Below are positions 11,703-24,200 of a stretch of DNA of 64,000 bases, piece by piece. The DNA is from Theristus sp. LFF4_11. Lineage: Eukaryota > Nematoda > Chromadorea > Monhysterida > Xyalidae. The notes below the pieces were generated by a model. It had not been told where the DNA came from and did not search any database. It worked only from the letters and a program-made list of their open reading frames with translations. The stretch spans positions 30,734-94,733 of the forward strand of contig JASANC010002136.1 in assembly GCA_030248135.1 (NCBI GenBank), read 5' to 3'. A program made the translations under genes and the position numbers. Positions within the stretch are counted from its first letter, which is position 1; every line of letters starts with the position of its first letter.

Positions 11703-13007
11703 TATCTGTTCTTTGTGCATGAATAGAGGTATGCCGGTATGATTCTGTTTTGTTGCTTTTATCGGTGTGATTATGTGCGAAAAGTTGATGAATTAAGTCG
11801 CCATTTAGTGGTTTCATGCGTGGTAAGACTTTCACTGATGTGTTTGAGTTGTGTATTTTGGTGAGATGTCCTGTTTGACAGACTCTAGTTTCCATGAGCC
11901 TTTTGTTTGAAATTTGTGTCGTGTGGGTTCCTCATTCTCTCTCTGGTGTTTGTGTTGGTTTTTGTCAGTGTGACTTCTAGTTGTGTGTCTCCATCTTCAG
12001 GACGTGTCACTCGTTAAACTTGAGATTTCATTTAAATTCGCGCCTACAGTCAGGTTCACAGAAGGTTAAAAAAGAAATCAATCGGACCTTTTTTCAAGCT
12101 GGGAATTTGAATGAGTTTTTTATTTCAGCCGAGTGACATGCGTGCTGTGTTTGGCTAAATTGCAAGTGCATCTTGCTGATTACGAGGTATTTGAAAACTG
12201 CAATTCAAACATGATTTACTCAAGTCTGTTCGAAACGTATACTGCTTGTGTCTGTGTTGGCCTAATTTGTGGTTTTATAGTCTGATTTAATTAATTGAGT
12301 TTTGTTGATTTTGTTTTTGTTTTTTGTGCGAATTTTTGTGATACCTATCAAAAACCGACACCATGCTGTGCGTCGATGTTGCAGACTTTCACGGAAACTG
12401 ATTTTGTCAATTTTATTGTGTTTTGTGTTTGATGATGTACATGTATGTATTTTGCAATTTTTGAGCGTTTTTATCTGATTTTTTGAGTCATTATTTGTTA
12501 TTCTCGCTGTTTTAGTCTTTGAATTCACGAATCGTGTTTGTGACTGATGTGACTGGATTCTGGTATTTTGTCATGGATATTTTTGTTTTTTTGTTCTGTG
12601 TCGAATGGTTGTTATGTGCTCAAAAAAGTTTTTCTCGATTTTTTGTTGTTATTTTTACTTTTTTGACATTTTTTGCAGAATCTTATTTTTGTGAGTTTTT
12701 CGACCCCTTCCCGCCCTTGAACTTGTGGCATTTCTTCCCGTTATTTTTTCAGTTTTTTTTGTTTTGATTGATTGTTACAGAACTTTATGGAGTTGTCCTG
12801 ATTGTTGGATAATTGTGAAAATTGTTTTTTTCATTTTTTTTGTTTTTTTGATGCTTCATTTTTTCAGTTTTTTTGAATGCGCGTGCGTGATGTTGAATGC
12901 GTATGAATAAAAGAATGAATGCTGACGTTTGACAGGATGGAGTTTTTTTTGATTAGTCGGTCGGTACAATTCCGCAGTTCCAAATAAAATATTTTGTTTA
13001 ATGTCTT

Positions 13008-13199
13008 AAAGTATGTTTCTAAAAACCTGTCACTTATCCGATTAAATTAAAAATAAGATGAGCGAATGTATCTGGTTCGGCTGTAATCAAACACCCCATT
13101 CGTGGCTAAACATGTTTTCTTGTCCACTCCGATCCCGTTCTTTCCTCCGTCGGTACTCTGTATTCTGCTGAAAAGGTGACAGGTTTACGCAAACATACT
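13008..13199. mobile_element. MITE family C, copy 2
   Basis: Same termini as 11519-11702 (AAGTATGTTTCTAAAAACC and GACAGGTTTACGCAAACATA), with a different centre that resembles 11265-11350. It ends about 100 bases upstream of the TM9SF1-like start codon. Confidence 0.75.
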
Positions 13200-13300
13200 G
13201 CACCTGCCCTCCAAGAAGTTTGCGAAACTCACTATTTCACATTCAACCAAAGTGCGCTCATTTCAAAGTTGTCGCACGTGACGCGGTCATCAAACGTGTC

Positions 13301-16300
13301 ATGGACAAAATGTCCACAACGCTGCGTTGCCTCCTTGTGCCCGTTGTTGCGGTGGCCCTGGCAGACGCAAAGGCCTACAAGTTCCAGGAAAAGGTTGTTT
13401 CGAAATCTTGTTTTTGGTGGTACCTTGTCTGAACACAGTGCACAAAACAGCAAAGTCACAAAGCAAACCGACAGCGCACCAGCAGACCAGCACCATTGGT
13501 GCGACGCCTGTGACATCGCACATGTGTGCGCGGTGTGCCTGTGTGTTTGTTAGTGACTGTGCACGTGATTCGATGCAATTGAGAACGCATTCAATATGAA
13601 ATCAAAGAGCAGAACAATACCAGGTGGACATTTTCGTCAATAAAGTTGGACCGCACGCGAATCCGTCTGAAACGTATCACTTCTATGCGCTGCCCGTGTG
13701 TCGGCCAGAAAAGGTGAAGTTTGTTGAAGGGAGAAATTTGGTGAACAGTAAATTTGTTGAACGGTAAAATTTGTTAAAGGCTAAATTTTGTTGAAAGGTA
13801 ACGTTTGCTGAAGGGTTAAATCTGCTGAACACTGCAATTGTGAAATGGAAATCGAAGTGGAATTTGCTAGGTACGCCACAGGCATCTGTCACTTGGCGAG
13901 GTTTTGGCGGGCGACCGAATGGCATATTCCATGTTCGAAATACAATTTCAAGGTGCGTGGGTTTTCCAATTCAAACACCGTGCTGGTGCAAGCCAATCGA
14001 CTGTTATTACTTTCGACGCTGTTCTATCTCGATTTACGTGCATATAGGAATCTAAGTATAGTGAAGTTTTAGAATCGGCTTTTGGAGTGTACATTTAAGA
14101 TAGAACCACATTTTTTGGAATCAACAAAACCCGGTCAAAAAAATCCGGGCATAATTAAAAGTCATCTTTAGTTGCAATTGTCAGCTCAAAGCATTTCAGT
14201 GCCGAAAAACCTCACCGAGCTTTGTCCGAGTTACCAAGTGGTCGGCGACGATTTGAAGCTGCTCAAGGAGGCTTTGGAAGAACGCTGGTACTTTGAGTTT
14301 TTAGTGGGTACGTTCAGGAGAGGAACAGTGTTTTTGGCAAAAAAAGTTCTCGATATTGTCCGTCTGACCAACTCCGGGCACTTTGGTTGATTTGATGGTT
14401 TGATCTCTAATGTTGCACAGTAACAAACACAAGCACACACACTTGCCACGCGTGCTACGTCATTATCGCACGTTTGTCAAATGCCAGTGTCTTTATGTGT
14501 TCGTGTGCAACATCACAGTGGTGAATAACGTGAACGAGCTACTGATAACAATGCTATACTAAACAAACCAACCACTGAACTTCCGCCTCACAAGATCATG
14601 CTAAATTCCTGCTAACCTTTGAATGTGGCATGCGAGTAATGAAGGCCAGAAAAAATTGAATTACTGACACTTGTGATCTAACGTTTATGCTCCGCTGAGA
14701 AAATCTAACGGTTTTTAACGTTGCATAATCAGATTATTTGTGCTAACACTTTTCTTGTTCCTTTTGTTTTCATACAAAATGTGAAATGTAATTTAAAAAC
14801 ATTCCGTTTTGAATGTTGCGCGCTGATTGGCCGCTGAGAACAGTGCAGTCAATCAGCTGATTGGATTTTGGATATGCGCTGAACTTTCTGTGTGCGTGGA
14901 CTGGAACTATCTAATGAAACTGAGACCTGCCATGACAAAAGAAGTCCAAACGGATTTATTTATGAAAGGTTTATCGTTAGTTCATGGTTTTCTTCGAACG
15001 CAGACAATTTGCCGCTGCGTGATTACATTGGGCAAATCGAGCAAACCGGCATCTTCCCGCACGAGCACGCGTTTTACCTGCCGACTCATTATCACTTCGT
15101 TTTCGAATACAACGGCGAAAATGTGAGCGCTTTTTGGTGTGAATGAACATTTCTAATCAAGCTCTTGTTTGCTTTCAGCTGATTGGTTAGCATTGGGGAT
15201 GTGTATCCCTTGTTTCTTCGCAGTTGTTGTTGTTTAACGACTGGCAGTGTTTCTTCGCAGTCGTAATGACTGCATGCATTGCATCAACCAATCAGCTAGT
15301 TGGATATGTTTTTGAGTAGGAATGTGGTTGTGATTTCGGGTTTTCCTGTTTTTTTGGCAGATCATCAGCGCGCGAATCGATCTAACGAAACAGAAACCCA
15401 TCAAGCTCGGTCACGACGATCCGTCGATTGACCTGCAGTGGACGTACAGCGCTGAGTGGATAATGACACGGTGAGCGGTGGTTCAAGGTTCAAGATAGGA
15501 TTTGTCAAACACCTGAAAGTTGGAATGCGATGCCGAACCGAAGCATCTACCATCCAATGCAATGTACATATGAGACAACCAAAAACATAACACACGAGCG
15601 AACGAACGGTGATACAAATTCGTCTCTTTTAAAAATAATAGCACAAAAAATTCAACGCCAAAAGCGCATCTTTGAAAATCTTGAAAACTTTTTTTTGTTA
15701 ACTTTCATTTCCTGCACGCAGCGTTCCGTACGACCGCCGCAAGAAGTCCGAGGGTGAGGGCGTCAGTTTAGTGGGGCGCCAGCTCGAGGTGCATTGGCTG
15801 AGCGTGCTGAACTCGCTGCTGTTGACGCTGATGCTCGTTGCGTTCGTCGTCTTGATTCTGGTGGGTTTGGTGTTTGCTTTCGAAAAGTGGTTTGAAGTTG
15901 TTGCTGCCGCTCTCACTCATAACTTTCACAAACCCGAAAATATGCGAACCGTAGTGATTTTCTGTTCTTGGGTAAATGTAGGCTGACCAGTTTGAATGTG
16001 TCCGTTTCGATTCATTTCATTGATTGCATTTTTGCAAAAATGGAAGTTTCATTTGGATTTGCCGAAAAAAAACATTGACAACGTACTCCATGGTGACGTG
16101 CCTTGTAGCGGTCACAGACTGCGCAAACAAAACCCCTGGTCTGACCACGATGATTCTGATGATACATTCTGATGGCGATACATCGCCAATCAGCGAATTG
16201 TGGTCACAAAGAAGAAGAAAAAACAGGTTTTTTTCAGTTCCGCGTCGTTCGTAACGATCTGATAAAATACAACGAGTCTGGCAGCGACGCCGAGACGATG

Positions 16301-18934
16301 GAGAATGGCTGGAAAGTGATCAGCGGCGATGTGTTTCGGTTTCCGAATTACCGCAACGCGTTGTGCGCCATCTTAGGTGCGCGTGAAAGCTGGTCTGAAT
16401 GCCGTCACGTGTGAATTTATTCGCAATATGGTGTTGCACTGTCACGAGTTTTTTTTGGTTCCTAGCCTCAGTGCGGTGGGGTCTTCTCTGAGCCCCCTCC
16501 CTTTGTTCTGGAGGCATCACTGTACTACTGAGCCATATATGGGAACATAATCAATGAACGGTTCCAAAAAAATCTCCATAACAGGTTGCGGCTGTCAACT
16601 GGGCGCCATGACCGTGTTGCTGTTGGTGTTGGGCACCCTAAACCAGATCGTCTTATCGAGACGAGGCGAACTCTACAAACTGACGGTCGCTCTGTACGGC
16701 TTTACCACCTGTACGTTTTTTCTTAGGTGGCGGCTGTTTCGTAATTCTTCTGCAAATTGACGGAACGACAGAGACATTAAGATAACGCCATTTAAAACTG
16801 ATCGATCGTTCAAGTCTGAAAAAATTTCGGTTGGAAAACAGTTGTTCTTTTCACATTTCCAGTTCTGGCGGGTTACGTCAGTGCGAAATGCTACCGCCGC
16901 TTGAATGGAGATCGATGGGTGTGGAACATCAACTGCACATCGGCAACGTTTTCGCGTTAGTTTCCTTTTTTGACTGCAGCAGGCTGACTAGTTTGATTGT
17001 ATTGGCTGGTTGGTTCACAGCAGCGCGATGGCGATGTGTGGGGGCCAATCGGCTAGTTGAGGTCACGGTGAGTGGACAGACACAAGAACATAATCAAATT
17101 ATTATTGTTCTGTTCCGTTTCTGTTTCGAATGTTCAAGCCGAGCACAATGATTGGGCGCTGCATCGCATTTGTGAGTCAAAGTGCAGCCAACCAATGAAT
17201 TGTATTGTTTTTCAGTCCTTCATTTGTACTCTTTCAGTGCCGTTTTTCGTGATCTGGGCCGTCTTGAACACTCTCTGGTGGATTGGAGGCTCGACGCGGG
17301 CGCTGCCGTATGGCACCGTGATCTTGCTGCTCATTGTCTGGTTGTGCGGTGAGACCAGGTTTTTTTCGGTGACCAGTTCGCGTCAAGACCACCAGCTACC
17401 GTTGTCCTTTTGAAATCGAGTTCATATGATTGCACAGCTAGTTTGCCGGGAGAAGGGTGGTTTTGTCTGAGGCCGTGGAAAATATCTTCTTGTGTCCAAG
17501 AAAACCAACCAACGTCCTTGAATATGTGGGTTTTTTTATTTGAAACAACAAACCGGTGCTCCGTTGTTCGCCGTTCCAAGACAACATCGCCACAACCACC
17601 ATCGTTTGTTTTTGTCACCCAGTCGGCTACCCGCTGACGTGGCTCGGCGGCACGCTCGGGCGTCGCACGGCGGACGCGTTCACGGCTCCGTGTCGGACGC
17701 GTCTCGTGCCGCGCGAACTGCCCCCGCTCGCCTGGTATCAGTCGATGGGCGTCTACTGTGTCGCCGGGGGATTCCTCTCGTTCAGGTTGGTGTTCGTTCG
17801 TTTTGGTTGTTGTTTGGTTGGACAGCGTTTTTTTCTGCTGCCGGGTTGGATTGGTGGGCTTATTGAGGAACGTCTACTAGGAAGGACAGTTTTAGCGATT
17901 GGACATAGGAATTTAGTCGATTTGTTTTTAGCCACGGCTAACTCATGAATGTGTACAACATCTGTCGTCACATGGAGGGGGCATCAATCGCATTCTGTCG
18001 TTAAGATACTCCATGTGTACATTTAACACGCTTCTACCAAACCAGGGAGAGAGGAAGACGCGCCTCTTCGATATTCCAATTAAGAATTACCATCTTAATG
18101 AACCCATCTCTGAGCGTCGCTCTACCCTGACTGGATTGGATGGCACCCTTTCACCAGGCAAGATTCGTGTGTTCATCCCTTTAAAGCACACCATTGCTCG
18201 CAGCTCCATCTCTGTCGAGCTGTACTACGTGCTGTCGTCCGTCTGGGGCCACGAGCTGCACACGATCTACCACGTCGTGCTCATCACGGCCGTCATCTTG
18301 ATTCTGGTGACCGGCTGCGTCTCGGTGGCGCTCACGTACTTCCAGTTGCAGTCGGAGGACTATCGCTGGTGGTGGCGGTCGATATTCACCGGAGGGTCAG
18401 TCGGTTTGGTTGGACGAAATGAAAATGCAACCCGAAACCTTCGCTGTGCCGAAACAATGTCTTGGATGACCATTGCTGTAAACTGGTTGTTCTTTCTAAA
18501 GTCCGGTCCGAAGAACCGTGCACTGTCTGCAGTTTGCTGGCGTTGCAGCAGTCATAAACAAACGCAGCGCAATTAGTTCCAGACAGCATTGCAGAAGTTA
18601 AAAAAAACGGTGCACCTGTTTGAATAGTGCTTAGTTATATAAAGATTTTATGTTGCATTGCATATACTGGTAAACTCGCTACTGGTGTCTGGAAAATCTC
18701 GTTTTACCAATTCTGACGAACGTCTTCTTCAGCTCCACCGGTCTGTACGTGTTCGCCTACTCGGTGTATTTCTATTTTCGTCGCTCCGAGATGTCCGGGC
18801 TCCTTCAGACGCTGCAGTTTTTCGGCTACGCTGCGCTGCTGAGCTACGCGTTCTTCCTCGCGCTCGCCGCCGTCTCGTTCTATGCGTCCGAACGTTTCGT
18901 TCGATTCATTTATGCATCCGTGAAAACGGATTGA
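13301..18934 (+). CDS. TM9SF1: Transmembrane 9 superfamily member 1-like protein
   Basis: Nonaspanin of the endosome/Golgi system. Exons: 13301-13393, 13624-13713, 13871-13952, 14200-14307, 15004-15122, 15361-15470, 15722-15860, 16238-16376, 16585-16710, 16863-16955, 17238-17348, 17623-17785, 18204-18395, 18733-18934; 588 codons against about 600 in the family, phases consistent, all GT-AG. A signal peptide (residues 1-22, ending near ADAKA) precedes a lumenal domain with [19 protein letters not shown] and [13 protein letters not shown]. Helix 1 is near residues 225-247 ([19 protein letters not shown]), followed by [17 protein letters not shown] and eight more hydrophobic segments, including [14 protein letters not shown] and EDYRWWWRS. 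The C-terminal KTD matches the K-x-D/E COPI-type sorting signal of TM9 proteins. [14 protein letters not shown] and VFRFP favour TM9SF1 over TM9SF2-4. An alternative start is the in-frame ATG at 13310. Confidence 0.96.
15177..15309. mobile_element. MITE of the CCAATCAGCT family (subtype A') in TM9SF1 intron 5
   Basis: CAGCTGATTGGTTAG at the left pairs with CAACCAATCAGCTAGTTGG at the right. The GGATATG right flank matches the termini at 49514-49667. Confidence 0.6.
18013..18203 (+). other. Open, in-frame unidentified peptide segment at the 3' end of TM9SF1 intron 12
   Basis: From ATG 18013 the frame stays open and runs straight into exon 13 across its acceptor. It encodes about 63 residues with no family match, for example [12 protein letters not shown] and [13 protein letters not shown]. 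The TM9 family has no insert here: GGFLSF joins directly to SSISVELYY. It could be an alternative first exon, a coding remnant of a mobile element, or chance. Confidence 0.4.
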
Positions 18935-19637
18935 TTGTGAACGTTCATGGTGTTGTTCCTGATTTTATCTCTTCTGCTCGATGGTTTCGGAGCCCAATCA
19001 ATTGGTATTTGCGGAACGGTTTTGTGATTTTCTCTGAATTCCATTGTGCCTGCTTGCTATGCAGTCTGTTTAGCGTATGTTGTTGTCGTGTAATGACTTC
19101 TGAATAGTTTTGAAATGCGATTTTCTTGCAGTTTTGAGAATTCCAAAAACCATTATTGTAATTTGCATCGCTTTGTCTGTGATTTTTGACATGTCGGAAA
19201 AAGAAGGCGGTAGAGAGATAACTTTTAAAATGACTGAAAACTTTGTTGTTGTTATTGGTTGTGCCATGGCTGCTGAGTTTTGTTGCTTCTACGTGGTGGT
19301 CTCTGTGTCTTTTCTGCTGTTTCTGTTGGTTTTTACTGCTGCTTTTGTTTTTGTCATATCGCTGCGAAATTCTCGCATCATGGGCGTCAAGTTCATTTTC
19401 TTGTGTTATTGTAATGTGTTGGTGATTATTCCTGAAAACTGATGAAAATCAAAAAGTCAAAATTTTTCACCGTTTGTGATAGCTCTATCCTGTAAACTTG
19501 TCTGCTCAGATTGTTTTTATTTTGGGCATCGTTTGTGTTTAGCAAAAGTATTGTGCAAAAAATCTTGCATTCCATTTCAATAACAAAGTACATTGTGTCG
19601 TTTTTTCGGTTCTTGTTTTGCGGCTGTGTTTTTCCTC

Positions 19638-19643
19638 AATAAA
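19638..19643 (+). terminator. Candidate polyadenylation signal for TM9SF1
   Basis: AATAAA about 700 bases after the stop codon, the first canonical hexamer downstream. Confidence 0.55.
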
Positions 19644-19731
19644 ATGACGCAAGATGAATTTGGTTTTTGTTGTTGTTTTTGAACGAACAAAAAGAATTCA
19701 CGAACAGAAAGAAAAATGGTCCCAGTAGACC

Positions 19732-19906
19732 ACAGTTGAACTCGATATTATAGGGAATCAGCTGACTCGCTGGTGATTACGGTATGCATGCTTTCTGTGC
19801 AAGCCAAACTCCACCCACGCAGCAATACCTCACGTGACTCAATACAGAAAACATGCATCACGTGACCACCAACCAATCAGCTGATTCTCTGTAGAGTTCG
19901 ACTGTA
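19732..19906. mobile_element. MITE family A (CAGTCGAACTC termini)
   Basis: Left CAGTTGAACTCGA pairs with right AGAGTTCGACTGTA. Subterminal arms GGAATCAGCTGACT and ACCAATCAGCTGATTC are also inverted. The element appears to sit at a TA. Copies at 27548-27690, 29801-29887 (5'-truncated) and 63333-63490. Confidence 0.85.
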
Positions 19907-20184
19907 ATTTATGAATTAGTTGCAGCGAAGTTGAAAGGCATGGCACAATTTATCTGTGATTTCAAAAAAAGGCACAGCTCGGACCATCGGCCAGTGGGCT
20001 AATTGCTTTGAAAAGAATCTGAGTAAAGCAAGAGACGAACGTAAAAACAAGTGAATAACCAATTGTTAAAAGTTGCTTAGCTTCGCTGCAGCATTGCTTA
20101 GAAAAGAATGCGTATAACAAATGCAAAATGTTCAGCAATGAGTAAAAAGTAGTTTAGTTTGGGCAAAACGCCTGCACAAATTGA

Positions 20185-20790
20185 GCTTTGCCTACATTAC
20201 TAAACCAAAGCCAAGTTTACAGTCTGTTTTGTTGTTTAGTTCGGTTTCAATGAAGTCGTTGTAGGTCCCTAATCCTAAGCCCAATCCTAATCCTAATGAA
20301 GTCGTTGTAGGTTCCTAATCCTAAACCTAATCCTAATCCTAAGTGAAGCCTTTTTAACAAAGTGAAAGTGCCTTGATTGACAGCTTTGTTGAAGGGGTGA
20401 AACATTGGGATCAGGGATCAGCTCCAGCTCCGGTTTAGCTTTGTAGTTTTACGACAAATTGACATAGCAAACCTCTTGATCAATAAAACCATAAACGAAA
20501 TGACAACCAAATGACAACCAAACGCTTTGCCTACATTACTAAACCAAAGCCAAGTTTACAGTCTGTTTTGTTGTTCAGTTCGGTTTCAATGAAGTCGTTG
20601 TAGGTTCCTAATCCTAAGCCCAATCCTAATCCTAATGAAGTCGTTGTAGGTTCCTGATCCTAAACCTAATCCTAATCCTAAGTGAAGCCTTTTTAACAAA
20701 GTGAAAGTGCCTTGATTGACAGCTTTGTTGAAGGGGTGAAACATTGGGATCAGGGATCAGCTCCAGCTCCGGTTTAGCTTTGTAGTTTTA
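20185..20790. repeat. Long direct repeat containing telomere-like CCTAAT tracts
   Basis: About 270 bases starting GCTTTGCCTACATTACTAAA occur at 20185 and again at 20524 with very few differences. Each copy contains two clusters of CCTAATCCTAA-type hexamers (TTAGGA on the other strand), each preceded by TGAAGTCGTTGTAGGT. Confidence 0.9.
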
Positions 20791-21279
20791 CGCAACCAAA
20801 CCGACTGAATGAATATTGTGTGGGCATTTTCAGCTCTAGTTATTATGATTTTATTCTCTACTATAGATCTCTTCTTGTCTGTTGTCAGCAAAGCTTGTTT
20901 GCTTCGTTCAGCGAGTTTGCGGTTGCTGCGAGTCGCGACGAACGCAAAAGCTCGCCTTTCTTTTTCTATCGTTTCTTTTTTGGACCACAATGTATCGTGT
21001 CGTCAATCATGACGTCGTCATCAACTATTGGCAACATTTTTCAGCTCGTTTTATCGCCGTTAATTCCACATTTTGCGTTCAGTCAAACTCGCGTTGCTTA
21101 ATCCCGATCTCTGCGCAAAAGAATCCACAACACAACGATTATTTTCTGCTGAACGTTTTGCGATCGTCGTCCGTCCGTTGTCGTCGTCGTCATCAAAAAA
21201 ACTCTAACATTCAGATTCAATAAAAACAGAATAATCTCCACCACTTTCCAAGCAAACCTTCGGAGAAAGACCAGAGACG

Positions 21280-24200
21280 ATGTTTCCCGTGCTCGCCGCC
21301 ACTGCCGAAATCATCGCGAGTCCCGATCGCGGCGACGAACGACGACGACGACGCCAACAACAATCGGCGGAATCGATCCAAGAAAACAATGATCGGCGGC
21401 GACGATCGCTCGACCAACCGCTGTTGCTGCGTCATTCCAACCAGAAAGCGCCACCACCACCAGACAGCCTACGACGACGGCGCAAAATCTGGCGAAACGT
21501 GCTCACCGGACTCGCGTTGTACGCCGCGCTGATTTATGTGACGCACGTGCCGCTGCCGGAGCGAATGGGCGATCGCGCCAAGATGACGCTCGTCGACACC
21601 GCGCTCAGGTTTATCTATCGATATCCGGTGAGCGCGTTTTTGGCTGACTTTTGAATTGAGATTGAGATTGGTTTCTGTTGGGGGGGGGTATTCAATAACT
21701 GTAACAGATAGCATGAAACATAGTTGTTCCAGAGCCGAGGGGTTTGGGGGGGGGGGCGATATAGATAGCTGGAGCAAATTTTCTAGATAGATAGCTGGAA
21801 AATTTTGGGGGGGGGGGCATGTGACTTTGTGACTTTATCCAGCTGTTGCATGGTTCCTTTCTTCAATTCATTTGGGGGGGGGGGCGGTCAAAATTTTGAA
21901 ATTTGATAGATAGCTAAAACGCTAAAAAGCTATAAAAACAGCAAAATATTGCTAAAAATACACTAAAAATCAAGTATAAACGCGTATTTTACCTAAAATT
22001 AGCGAAATTTTAACGAATTTCGAGCAAAACTGGTCAATTTTGGTGAAAAATTGACTCATTTTATGTCTTCGAAGACAAAAATTTTCAGATAGATAGCTGG
22101 CTGAAAATTTTTTTTAGATAGATAATAGCTGAGCCGAAAAAACCTGTCTGATAGAGATAGATTCGAAAATTTTTGGGGGGGGCGGCCCCCCCAGGCCCCC
22201 CCCTAGAACAACTATGGCATGAAACGAGGCGCTCGCTCGCTATCGTTGTCTGGTGTGTTTTTCTTTGACAGGAAAACTCGGTATGTACTGTTGATTTCTT
22301 GGCCGACCACTGTGTTCGGTGTCAAAGTGTGCTAGCCAAACCGCCGACTGTGCTGACAAAGAACCACCAGCGGCAGCAAGTCGTCTGCAACAGCAGAACC
22401 TGTACTTGAAAAAATCATGAAATCCCCATGTTTCCGTTTCACTTACCAATTTCACTGAGTCACTTTCACGAAACGCTTTCTAAATTTCACCGAACGCCAC
22501 TGAAAGCAAAGTCGCAATTCGAAGCAGTTGCAATGCAGATGAAAGGCCTCCGTTTCGCCGGCTCGTACGTGCAGCTGCTCTGGCAACGCCACGTGCTCAA
22601 TGTGCTCGGCCGTCTCGTGTCGCCCAGCATGTACGCCGCAGACATGCACATCGAGGACGTGCTCTTCGACCATGTCAGCGGGCGCGGGCGCGGGGTTTTC
22701 GAATCTTTAGGACGAATGCATGCATACATACGATACGCAGCGCAATCTAATCTAATCTACACATGTTCCAAGTCAAGTCAAGTTCCTGTCGTCGTCTTCG
22801 TCTGCAAGCGCATTAAGTCGCAGACTCGTCGTGGCCTGGGTGGTAGCGCACTAGATTCTTGTCTGTGCGCTCGGGGGATCGAGCCCCGCCGAGGGGTGTA
22901 CAGGCACTTAATGACTGACAGACCTCGACGGGCGCCCCACTAGTCGGCGTTCTGTCCACATTTCTGTAGCCCCAGCTGAAAACATCGCGAAAGATCACTG
23001 TTCGTCCGTTTTTTACGAATTCAGGTGCCGGTTCGTGTGTACGTGCCGCATCGTGAGCTTCGCCACAACGACGGTGCCATCGTCTACATCCACGGCGGCG
23101 GCTTCTCAGTCGGCGAAATCGGTGCGCGTCAGTTTCTTCATCTTCCTGTCTACTATAGACGATTAGCGATTCTGCGAATTTGTGAATTATAATTTCGACA
23201 CACTACAACGTATTATTGATCACGTCGGCTGGTGTTCGGCTCGACGGTTTCTTCCGTTTCTGCTTTGTCACCCCTGTTGCCTCGCGGCTGCTTGTCTGTA
23301 CGCTCGGAGAGATCGAGACCCGCCGGGGGTGTATGGGCACTTAATGACAGAAAAACTTGATACTTGACGGCGTCTCTGTTTGCTTTTCTCTGAGTTTACC
23401 CTGGCTGAAAAAACATCTCCTAAACTTACGGTTCGTTCGTCCGCTTCAGACGCATTCCATTCCGTGACGCGCGAGTTGGCCAGCCGCTCGCGTATGGTCG
23501 TGCTGTCGGTTGAGTGAGTAGCGTTTGTTTCTTTAATGATTCTCTGTCAAAAAACCATGTTTGATTTTTTCGTTTGGTCCCGAGACTCAATTCGCGCATG
23601 GAGAGGTAAACAGATTCATGCATGACGCGGGAATTCAAAATTGGCAAAGTGATCCCGAGTCCCCTACGTCTGCAAAGACCCGTTGAGTAGCAAAACCCCG
23701 AAAAATTGACAATATTTGAAATAAAAAAAAATCTCAACGACGACAACGGTTTTTTATCATGTGCAGTTACCGTCTGGCGCCGGAGCACCCGTATCCGAGT
23801 GCACTCGAGGACGTCGAACTGGTGCTTCGCTCGTTGCTCAACACGACCCACCTCCTCTACGAAGTCGATCCGCGTAAAGTGATCGTGATGGGCGACTCTG
23901 CGGGCGGCAACCTCGCCACGGTCGTCGCGCGACGAAACAAGAACGCCGATCGGAGCTGGCCACGCTTGAAGGTGCGCAGTAGCATACGCAAATTCGTTCA
24001 CCCTCGTGGCCTCCAGTGGTAGCGCGTTGGACTCTTGTCTGTGTGGCGATCGAGCCCCGCCGAGTGGTGGGTGTATGGGCACTTGTCTGCTGGTTCTCAA
24101 GAGTTTGGTGGTCGATGATTTCCAAAAAAACAGCTTGCCTTTCACTTCACCGAACATCTGAATGTTTTCGTCTTTTATCAGGCGCAAGTGCTGCTGTACC

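Larger units (their letters stand above)
9287..13300. other. Importin 3' UTR and T-rich intergenic region
   Basis: No coding exon found. The sequence is strongly T-rich on the + strand, so its open frames are low-complexity artefacts. An AATAAA at 10148 could end the importin transcript; another AATAAA is at 12906. The distal part holds family C elements at about 11205-11400, 11519-11702 and 13008-13199. Confidence 0.6.
18935..21279. other. TM9SF1 3' UTR and intergenic repeats
   Basis: No further coding exon. It contains a polyadenylation signal at 19638, a family A MITE at 19732-19906 and a 339-bp-spaced direct repeat at 20185-20790. The remaining open frames are short and T-rich. Confidence 0.6.

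Noticed and set aside
13840..14072. Two other frames over TM9SF1 exon 3
   Set aside because: Only the third frame ([13 protein letters not shown]) matches the TM9 family and joins neighbours in phase.
20185..20790. CRISPR-like direct repeats
   Set aside because: Two long units only, no regular spacers, and a eukaryotic context.
24000..24075. Possible functional tRNA gene
   Set aside because: A and B boxes are recognisable but the acceptor stem does not pair and the family tail is shared with four other copies, so a SINE-like repeat fits better.
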